Shown here piece by piece: positions 13,972-18,236 of a stretch of 18,236 nucleotides of DNA; the stretch's first letter is position 1; each line of letters begins with the position of its first letter. The translations under genes were made by a program, and so were the position numbers. The notes under the pieces are model-generated. The model did no database searches and was not told the origin of the DNA. It saw nothing but the letters and a program-made list of their open reading frames with translations. The DNA comes from Candidatus Saccharimonadia bacterium. Lineage in GTDB: Bacteria; Patescibacteriota; Saccharimonadia; Saccharimonadales; Saccharimonadaceae. The stretch covers positions 1-18,236 of the forward strand of contig JALRBE010000019.1 in NCBI GenBank assembly GCA_023262335.1, given 5' to 3'.

Positions 13972-15156
13972 ATGGCAGATTTCGATCGAAGCAAGCCGCA
14001 CGTCAACGTTGGTACCATGGGTCACGTTGACCACGGTAAAACAACACTAACGGCAGCTATTACCCACGTTTTGGCAAAGAAACTGCCTAGCGATACTAAC
14101 AAGCCTCGCAACTACGAGGACATTGACAACGCTCCAGAGGAAAAGGCTCGTGGTATCACCATCGCTTCTTCTCACCAGGAATACGAGTCGGAAGCACGTC
14201 ACTACGCGCACGTCGACATGCCTGGACACGCCGACTACGTGAAGAACATGATCACCGGTGCCGCACAAATCGACGGCGCGATCCTCGTGGTCGCAGCGAA
14301 CGACGGCCCGTTGCCACAGACTCGTGAGCACGTTCTGCTCGCGCACCAGGTGAACGTTCCAAAAATCGTCGTATTCCTTAACAAGATGGACCTCGCAGAT
14401 CCTGAACTCGTCGAGCTCGTCGAAATGGACGTTCGCGAACTCCTGACCAAGAACGGTTACGACGGCGACAACGCGCCAATCATCAAGGGTTCTGCTACCA
14501 AGGCTCTCGATGGCGACGCTGCAAGCGAAGACGCTATCATGGAACTCGTCGCTGCCCTCGACTCATACGTCGAAGAGCCAGTACGTGACCTCGACAAGCC
14601 ATTCCTGATGCCTATCGAAGACGTCTTCTCGATCAAGGGTCGTGGCACCGTTGCTACCGGCCGTATCGAGCAGGGTATCATCAAGCTGAACGACGAAGTC
14701 GAAATCGTCGGTATCAAGGCGACGCAGAAATCTGTCGTTACCGGTATCGAAGCGTTCAAGAAGAACCTCGACCAGGGCCAGGCAGGCGACAACGCCGGTC
14801 TGCTCCTCCGTGGTATCGAGCGCGAACAAATCGAGCGCGGCCAGGTCGTCGTGAAGCCAGGCAGCCTGACTCCACACACCGAGTTCGAAGCTGAAGTGTA
14901 CATCTTGAAGAAGGAAGAAGGCGGTCGCCACACTCCATTCAGCAAGGGTTACAAGCCACAGTTCTACTTCCGTACGACTGACGTCACCGGTGAAGTCGAA
15001 CTTCCAGCCGACAAGGAAATGGTCATGCCTGGTGATACCATCACCTTCCAGGTCAAGCTTCTTGCGCCTATCGCCATGGAGCAGGGTCTGAACTTCGCTA
15101 TCCGCGAAGGCGGCCGCACCGTTGGTGCCGGCGTCGTAACGAAGATTACCAAGTAA
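13972..15156 (+). CDS. tuf: Translation elongation factor Tu
   Basis: EF-Tu, which delivers aminoacyl-tRNA to the ribosome as a GTP complex, 394 aa (full length). G1 GHVDHGKT (17-24), G2 ARGITI (59-64), G3 DMPGH (82-86; most bacteria have DCPGH), G4 NKMD (137-140), then beta-barrel domains 2 and 3 ending GGRTVGAGVVTKITK. The start is set by AGGGAG at 13955-13960, 11 nt upstream. The gene is a single transcription unit with promoter and terminator, not joined to fusA. Its codon choice is typical of a highly expressed gene. Confidence 0.98.
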   Translation: MADFDRSKPHVNVGTMGHVDHGKTTLTAAITHVLAKKLPSDTNKPRNYEDIDNAPEEKARGITIASSHQEYESEARHYAHVDMPGHADYVKNMITGAAQIDGAILVVAANDGPLPQTREHVLLAHQVNVPKIVVFLNKMDLADPELVELVEMDVRELLTKNGYDGDNAPIIKGSATKALDGDAASEDAIMELVAALDSYVEEPVRDLDKPFLMPIEDVFSIKGRGTVATGRIEQGIIKLNDEVEIVGIKATQKSVVTGIEAFKKNLDQGQAGDNAGLLLRGIEREQIERGQVVVKPGSLTPHTEFEAEVYILKKEEGGRHTPFSKGYKPQFYFRTTDVTGEVELPADKEMVMPGDTITFQVKLLAPIAMEQGLNFAIREGGRTVGAGVVTKITK

Positions 15157-15175
15157 TCACCGCACGCAGCCTACG

Positions 15176-15211
15176 AAAACGTCCCCGATCCGTCGGGGAC
15201 GTTTTCTTTGT
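15176..15211 (+). terminator. Terminator after tuf
   Basis: Perfect 13-bp stem (15176-15188 with 15193-15205), TCCG loop, ending in TTTTCTTT. It lies 20 nt after the stop. Confidence 0.92.
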
Positions 15212-15225
15212 GCTGATTTGTCCAT

Positions 15226-15253
15226 AAAAATTCCCCGCCCATGGTGGGCGGGG
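15226..15253 (-). terminator. Terminator of the acyl carrier protein gene
   Basis: Minus-strand 8-bp GC stem (15246-15253 with 15233-15240), 5-nt loop, then AATTTTT. It lies 33 nt after the acp stop and is convergent with the tuf terminator. Confidence 0.85.
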
Positions 15254-15286
15254 TTGGTTCGAGCATGCGCTTTGGCGCCGAACAGG

Positions 15287-15565
15287 TCAGCGAAGGGTAA
15301 CTGTTACTGCTGATTGCTTGGCGATGACAAGACGCGTCAGTGACAACCAGGTCGTTACCTCGTCGAGCTCGTCGAAGCCGATCATGATGCCGAAAACGGC
15401 TTCAATCTCGGTTTGGATTTCCGTTACGGTCAGCGAATCGAGTCCGAGGTCAACGATCCATTCCTCGGGTCTTATGGCATCGCTGTCGATCGGACCGATA
15501 CGGTCTTCGAGCGACAGTACGACGCTTTTGATACGGGCAAAAACCATATTTTCGGTATCTGTCAC
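15287..15565 (-). CDS. Acyl carrier protein
   Basis: 92 aa. The DLGLDSLT motif (39-46) carries the phosphopantetheine-attachment serine Ser44, preceded by helix 1 and followed by EIQTEIEAVFGIMIG (helix 2), the standard ACP layout. It would carry acyl groups as thioesters and needs a holo-ACP synthase. No fatty-acid or polyketide enzymes are encoded nearby, so its pathway is unknown. The start is taken as GTG 15565; ATG 15547 is an alternative, and neither has a clear Shine-Dalgarno sequence despite a leader of about 70 nt. Own promoter and terminator. Confidence 0.88.
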   Translation of the reverse strand: MTDTENMVFARIKSVVLSLEDRIGPIDSDAIRPEEWIVDLGLDSLTVTEIQTEIEAVFGIMIGFDELDEVTTWLSLTRLVIAKQSAVTVTLR

Positions 15566-15642
15566 GGGTGTTCCAATCGTCGTTGATTGTCGTGCCGGCG
15601 ATGCGTGCTGCAGTGCAAAGGGCGCCTTGGTAGGTGATATGG

Positions 15643-15671
15643 ATTATAGCATAAATAGTACTAAAAATCAA
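15643..15671 (-). promoter_or_regulatory. Promoter of the acyl carrier protein gene
   Basis: Minus strand TTGATT (15671-15666), 17-nt spacer, perfect TATAAT (15648-15643) preceded by TGC. One of the strongest-looking promoters in the window. Confidence 0.8.
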
Positions 15672-15693
15672 TCGAACGAAGTCCATGGTAATG

Positions 15694-15718
15694 AAAAGCC
15701 AGCTCGTAGTGAGCTGGC
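15694..15718 (-). terminator. Terminator of the 87-aa gene
   Basis: Minus-strand 8-bp stem (15711-15718 with 15698-15705), 5-nt loop, then TTTTCATT. It lies 12 nt after the stop. Confidence 0.82.
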
Positions 15719-15729
15719 GTGCGGACGAA

Positions 15730-15993
15730 TCACTTCGTCGCGATGAGCATGTTGCGCTGGCTGTCCCAGTGCAGGTTGGGCAGTCCGAGCGTGGCGTCGA
15801 GCTTGCGCTCGACCGACGCCATGAACGCCATGGTGGGCGTGCCGGCGAAGGTGAGCGAAACGCGCGTTGCAGGCAGTCCGTGCAGGTCGAAGGTTTCGAG
15901 CTGCCTGGCTCGGCGTATGAATGCGGCGGTTACCGCGGCACACCGCCGATTGTGTCGCCGAGTCTTCAAAATGTACTCGATCACAGATGCCAT
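15730..15993 (-). CDS. Hypothetical protein, 87 aa
   Basis: Not recognised. The N-terminal half is a strongly basic helix-like region (KTRRHNRRCAAVTAAFIRRA). The second half has alternating hydrophobic residues (TRVSLTFAGTPTMAF) suggestive of strands, and ends LHWDSQRNMLIATK. ATG 15993 is preferred over the upstream in-frame ATG 16032 because AAAGGA (16003-16008) lies 9 nt before it and the -10 box (16032-16037) covers the other. Could be nucleic-acid-binding from its charge; this is only inference. Single-gene unit with its own promoter and terminator. Confidence 0.72.
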   Translation of the reverse strand: MASVIEYILKTRRHNRRCAAVTAAFIRRARQLETFDLHGLPATRVSLTFAGTPTMAFMASVERKLDATLGLPNLHWDSQRNMLIATK

Positions 15994-16031
15994 GCTGCAC
16001 CGTCCTTTCAAAATGCGTGACCGTTGCTGCA

Positions 16032-16060
16032 ACTATAGCACTTTGGTGGCGAAACAGAAA
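16032..16060 (-). promoter_or_regulatory. Promoter of the 87-aa gene
   Basis: Minus strand TATAGT (16037-16032) with TGC in front, 17-nt spacer, weak TTTCTG (16060-16055). The -35 overlaps the T-run of the upstream gene's terminator. Confidence 0.6.
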
Positions 16061-16105
16061 AATCCGCCTAGCGCGTGCCGTGGGTGCGGCAGGCGCTAGG
16101 CGGAT
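16056..16105 (-). terminator. Long-stem terminator of the 113-aa gene
   Basis: Perfect 13-bp outer stem (16093-16105 with 16062-16074), inner 5-bp stem (16087-16091 with 16076-16080), followed on the minus strand by TTTTTCTG. It starts 12 nt after the stop. Confidence 0.88.
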
Positions 16106-16116
16106 GAGGAACGGCG

Positions 16117-16458
16117 TCAGACGGTCGCGGTAGGCTGCCACCTGGCGGCGTGCCGCCTGCGCGCCTTGGCGATGTTCCGCGCGGAGGGTCGGAAGCCGAA
16201 GCTTCGCACCAGGACGCCGTCGACGTTGGTGATGTCTTCCATCCACAGGGGCATCGGGTAGGCGTTCAGGAAGTAGCTGGTGACCACCGTGGACAGCGTC
16301 TTGCCGGCGGTCAGCCGCTTGGGCGGCCCGACGTGCAGCAGGGTGTAGCCGGGCATGTGCTCCGGCTTGCCGTCGACCAGCTGTTCGTAGCGGGTGTCGG
16401 CGCCGCTGCTGTTCTGGCGGGTGACTCTGGCGATCGTGATCGCGTCGTGCAGTGACAT
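16117..16458 (-). CDS. Hypothetical protein, 113 aa
   Basis: Not recognised. It starts MSLHDAITIARVTRQNSSG, has a central mixed region (PGYTLLHVGPPKRLTAGKTL), an aromatic stretch (SYFLNAYPMPLWMEDI) and a strongly basic C-terminus (ARNIAKARRRHAARW). No membrane helix. ATG 16458 is chosen because AGGAG (16464-16468) lies 5-6 nt before it; an in-frame upstream ATG at 16491 falls at the predicted transcript start. The gene looks more GC-rich than its neighbours, with many CGC/GCC/GGC codons, which may reflect a different origin. Single-gene unit. Confidence 0.72.
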   Translation of the reverse strand: MSLHDAITIARVTRQNSSGADTRYEQLVDGKPEHMPGYTLLHVGPPKRLTAGKTLSTVVTSYFLNAYPMPLWMEDITNVDGVLVRSFGFRPSARNIAKARRRHAARWQPTATV

Positions 16459-16496
16459 GGTTGCTCCTGTGCTTACGTAGGGAACGTACATATACT

Positions 16497-16525
16497 ATTA
16501 TAACATATTATATATAAAAATGCAA
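16497..16525 (-). promoter_or_regulatory. Promoter of the 113-aa gene
   Basis: Minus strand TTGCAT (16525-16520), 17-nt spacer, perfect TATAAT (16502-16497) preceded by TGT. A near-consensus promoter in an AT-rich gap. Confidence 0.8.
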
Positions 16526-16540
16526 TGAATGACGAGAATG

Positions 16541-16566
16541 AAAAACCGTCAGCCTAAAACTGACGG
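16541..16566 (-). terminator. Terminator of the ACP-like gene
   Basis: Minus-strand 7-bp stem (16560-16566 with 16546-16552), 7-nt loop, then TTTTT. It lies 21 nt after the stop. Confidence 0.85.
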
Positions 16567-16587
16567 CATGGGCGCTGCAAGCTACGC

Positions 16588-16986
16588 TTACCTGAACCCG
16601 TATTTCGTGGGCGCGATTTGCCGCAAATACGGCAGGGAGACCAACTTCGACAGGCATGCGATGAGTTCACTGACGGTCTTGGCTTTGCTTACGACGTCGT
16701 CGGGAAGCCTGATCCCAAACGCGAATTCCAGCCCGTCGCAAATCTCGAGGAATCTCCACACGTCGATGCAGCCGTTCGTGCGGATGTCCGCTACGGCGTC
16801 GCCCGTGTTGATTAGCCTTTGCGGCACGCTGTAGAGGGGTGGCCCTAGTCCGTCATCAAGAATACAGAAACTCCGGTTGTCGTGCATGACGAACGGTAGC
16901 GACCCGGGGATGACGTCGTCGGTACCAAGCGATTCCTGGAAAACGCGCTGGACGATTTCGGTAACGATACCGCGTTTTGAGCGCAC
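16588..16986 (-). CDS. ACP-like protein lacking the phosphopantetheine serine, 132 aa
   Basis: Residues about 81-112 match the ACP helix 2 / loop region in spacing and hydrophobic pattern (FLEICDGLEFAFGIRLPDD, then SKAKTVSELIACL). The first 25 residues (IVTEIVQRVFQESLGTDDV) resemble ACP helix 1. Counting back 14 residues from the FGI phenylalanine, where the active ACP at 15287 has DSL, this protein has DVW, so the modified serine is absent. About 40 extra residues separate the two parts. It probably cannot be made into a holo-ACP and may be a structural or regulatory relative; the assignment is by pattern only. The GTG start 16986 has AAAGG 6 nt upstream. Single-gene unit. Confidence 0.65.
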   Translation of the reverse strand: MRSKRGIVTEIVQRVFQESLGTDDVIPGSLPFVMHDNRSFCILDDGLGPPLYSVPQRLINTGDAVADIRTNGCIDVWRFLEICDGLEFAFGIRLPDDVVSKAKTVSELIACLSKLVSLPYLRQIAPTKYGFR

Positions 16987-17020
16987 GCTGCACCTTTCGT
17001 TCGGTTATGCAGAGAACACT

Positions 17021-17049
17021 ATAATACCATAAATACTGAGTAATATAAA
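17021..17049 (-). promoter_or_regulatory. Promoter of the ACP-like gene
   Basis: Minus strand TTTATA (17049-17044), 17-nt spacer, TATTAT (17026-17021) preceded by TGG. Leader about 28 nt. Confidence 0.6.
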
Positions 17050-17072
17050 GTTTGTTACTATGCGCGTGCAAT

Positions 17073-17128
17073 GCGAAAACCCGCCGAATCCGAGCGGATC
17101 CGACGGATCTTCGCTTGGTTCAGCGGGT
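17073..17128 (-). terminator. Terminator of the 142-aa gene
   Basis: Minus strand: 10-nt arms 17119-17128 and 17079-17088 pair with one G-U, enclosing a smaller hairpin (GGATCC-type palindrome near 17096-17109), then TTTTCGC. It overlaps the stop codon. Confidence 0.7.
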
Positions 17129-17556
17129 CAGAGGACGTAGGAACCGAATCCCACGAAAACAGTAACATCGTTAGGGGGCTCGTCGTCGTAGCTCCAGACC
17201 GTGGCGATCTTGACGCTCGTAGCGCTCCACTCGATACCCTTAACGGCTTCGAGAATCACCTGCTCGGCGGATGCGTTGCCGCAGAGCGGCGCGAAGTTCA
17301 TTGGCAAGTGCGCAACGGTGCATTCGAGCGGATTGCCGTGGTTGAATATCTTGATGACGTGCCCTCGAATCTCGTCGAGGATGTCACTGATGTGCTTGGG
17401 GAGCTCGTCGTTGATCAGCGAGTTGATCGCTTGAGCTTTCCGTGCCTTGCGTTCCGCGAGCTGTGCCCGCTCGAGGTCCCCGATGATGCTCGGGCGTTCG
17501 GCAGTGGCAGCGGCGCTCGCCGACGTGCTACGACGCAGCAATTGCATGATTCCCAT
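17128..17556 (-). CDS. Hypothetical protein, 142 aa, helical N-terminal half
   Basis: Not recognised. After a Ser/Ala-rich start (RRSTSASAAATAERPS), residues about 24-70 form a charged helix or coiled coil (DLERAQLAERKARKAQAINS, then a NDELPKHISDILDEI segment). The C-terminal half (about 75-142) looks alpha/beta (VIKIFNHGN, then VKIATVWSYDD and VTVFVGFGSYVL). No membrane helix. ATG 17556 has AGGAG (17566-17570) 9 nt upstream; ATG 17547 is a possible alternative. Single-gene unit, divergent from rpsJ, with a near-consensus promoter. Confidence 0.75.
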   Translation of the reverse strand: MGIMQLLRRSTSASAAATAERPSIIGDLERAQLAERKARKAQAINSLINDELPKHISDILDEIRGHVIKIFNHGNPLECTVAHLPMNFAPLCGNASAEQVILEAVKGIEWSATSVKIATVWSYDDEPPNDVTVFVGFGSYVL

Positions 17557-17594
17557 TGGTAAGTGCTCCTAGGTCGTTGAATAGGACTAATATA

Positions 17595-17623
17595 ATATTA
17601 ACATAAAGACTTAAAAAAGTCAA
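17595..17623 (-). promoter_or_regulatory. Promoter of the 142-aa gene
   Basis: Minus strand TTGACT (17623-17618), 17-nt spacer, TAATAT (17600-17595) preceded by TGT. Back-to-back with the rpsJ promoter; the two -35 boxes are 12 nt apart. Confidence 0.75.
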
Positions 17624-17635
17624 TACTGTCTATGC

Positions 17636-17664
17636 TTGTTCATAGTCAAACTTAATGCTATAAC
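17636..17664 (+). promoter_or_regulatory. Promoter of rpsJ
   Basis: TTGTTC at 17636-17641, 17-nt spacer, TATAAC at 17659-17664 preceded by TGC. Start about 17671, leader about 88 nt. Confidence 0.75.
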
Positions 17665-17682
17665 TAATCAGTACTATTAATC

Positions 17683-17739
17683 ATACCGAGAACTTGGCTG
17701 TGAGCATGCAATCGCGAAACCAGACCGAGGTTACGGTAT
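17683..17739 (+). promoter_or_regulatory. Long-range stem in the rpsJ leader
   Basis: ATACCG (17683-17688) pairs with CGGTAT (17734-17739), and AACTTGG (17691-17697) with CC-AGGTT (17725-17732, one bulge and one G-U). The structure ends 8 nt before the AAGGAG ribosome-binding site, a suitable position for autoregulation by a ribosomal protein. Confidence 0.5.
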
Positions 17740-17758
17740 AGCACAAGAAGGAGCCATC

Positions 17759-18079
17759 ATGGCAGACAAACCAGAAGGACTGCGAATCCGCATCCGCCTC
17801 AAAGCCTATGACCACAAGGTCATCGACCAATCAGCAAAGCAAATCATCGACACGGCGATCCGCACCGGCGCCAGCATCGCGGGGCCAGTGCCACTGCCAA
17901 CTCGTCGTAGCAGCTACACCGTCGTAAAATCTCCGCATGTTTACAAGACCGGTGGCGAGACGTTCGAAATGCGCGTGCACAAGCGCCTTATCGACATCAC
18001 CAACGCGACACCAAAGACCATCGACAGCCTGCAGAACCTCAGCTTGCCAGCTGGTGTCGACGCAGAAATCCGCATGTAG
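17759..18079 (+). CDS. rpsJ: 30S ribosomal protein S10
   Basis: S10 of the 30S head, also a transcription antitermination factor (NusE), 106 aa. Family motifs are RIRLKAYDHKVIDQSAKQII (11-30), PLPTRRSSYTVVKSPHV near 46-62 and FEMRVHKRLIDI near 69-80. The end, GVDAEIRM, matches the usual family C-terminus. The start is set by AAGGAG (17748-17753) 5 nt upstream, a shorter spacing than the other translation genes here. S10 normally heads the S10 operon, but a terminator follows 68 nt downstream and no rplC is seen before the window ends. Confidence 0.98.
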   Translation: MADKPEGLRIRIRLKAYDHKVIDQSAKQIIDTAIRTGASIAGPVPLPTRRSSYTVVKSPHVYKTGGETFEMRVHKRLIDITNATPKTIDSLQNLSLPAGVDAEIRM

Positions 18080-18080
18080 T
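18065..18080 (+). repeat. 16-bp direct repeat, copy 1 (end of rpsJ)
   Basis: GAAATCCGCATGTAGT, covering the last codons and stop of rpsJ. An identical copy occurs 55 nt downstream. Confidence 0.85.
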
Positions 18081-18119
18081 TCGGTTTCGACGTACGTGCG
18101 CGGCTTGTCCCGGTACACC

Positions 18120-18135
18120 GAAATCCGCATGTAGT
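18120..18135 (+). repeat. 16-bp direct repeat, copy 2
   Basis: Identical copy of the rpsJ 3' end lying in non-coding sequence 40 nt after the stop and 12 nt before the terminator stem. Confidence 0.85.
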
Positions 18136-18147
18136 CATCGCATAGCA

Positions 18148-18178
18148 CATAAAGACGCCCTCTGCGGGCGTTTTTATG
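18148..18178. terminator. Terminator after rpsJ
   Basis: 6-bp GC core ACGCCC/GGGCGT (18155-18160 with 18166-18171), extended by CATAAA/TTTATG to 13 pairs with one G-U, 5-nt loop, TTTTT on the plus strand. It is nearly symmetric, so it may work in both directions. Confidence 0.85.
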
Positions 18179-18236
18179 TTTGCATGACGCGGGGATACGA
18201 AAGCCGCAAACAAGCTTGCTTGCACCTATTTGAATA

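Noticed and set aside
14215..14229. EF-Tu DMPGH in place of DCPGH
   Set aside because: The cysteine is not catalytic and this position varies among bacteria; not a strong anomaly.
1..18236. Stop-codon recoding, tRNA/rRNA genes, CRISPR arrays, insertion sequences
   Set aside because: TGA ends several intact genes, and no cloverleaf, rRNA, spaced repeat array or transposase was seen.

Overview
The window looks like part of a small, gene-dense bacterial genome of moderate GC, most probably a Patescibacteria/CPR member of the Saccharibacteria (TM7) type. This assignment is an inference. It rests on a str-type locus (rpoC, rpsL, rpsG, fusA, tuf, rpsJ) broken up by unrelated genes, very short or absent 5' leaders, 4-nt and stop-codon overlaps between genes, many small unrecognised proteins, and lineage-type substitutions in RpoC, S12 and EF-G. 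TGA is used as a normal stop (for example at the end of the 319-aa hydrolase-like gene), so the recoded Gracilibacteria/SR1 code is not in use. No rRNA, tRNA, CRISPR, IS or prophage was seen, and no gene-free stretch exceeds 300 bases.

Layout. 1-1733 is the 3' third of rpoC, ending in a strong terminator. 1812-2140 is a one-gene unit for a 43-aa protein, with its own promoter and terminator, plus an odd 59-nt hairpin. 2142-3204 is rpsL-rpsG with a structured leader and a terminator. 3235-7242 is a mixed-strand block: a four-helix membrane protein, yajQ, an 83-aa protein, a PAP2 phosphatase, and an opposing three-gene operon (membrane protein, second PAP2 phosphatase, diacylglycerol-kinase-family lipid kinase) joined by 4-nt overlaps. 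7303-9520 is fusA as a single-gene unit. 9550-13858 holds a putative alpha/beta-hydrolase with a terminator-like hairpin inside its 5' coding region, a CPA2 (Kef-like) antiporter with an RCK domain, and a classic AAA ATPase with an unrecognised N-terminal domain. 13870-15211 is tuf. 15226-17623 is a run of five minus-strand single-gene cassettes: a true acyl carrier protein, three unrecognised small proteins, and an ACP-like protein lacking the phosphopantetheine serine. 17636-18178 is rpsJ, apparently terminated straight after S10.

How it works together. The translation genes have Shine-Dalgarno sequences, mostly about 11 nt before the start codon, and structured leaders. Several of the inserted genes have a TGnTATAMT extended -10 box placed so close to the start codon that their mRNAs should be leaderless or nearly so. 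The two PAP2 phosphatases and the lipid kinase carry opposing activities on lipid phosphates and plausibly serve membrane-lipid or polyprenyl-phosphate recycling. The ACP/ACP-like cassettes between tuf and rpsJ are the least explained part. The clearest anomalies in otherwise universal proteins are loss of all four RpoC Zn2 cysteines, proline at the streptomycin-associated S12 position Lys88, and NKIN in place of NKxD in EF-G.
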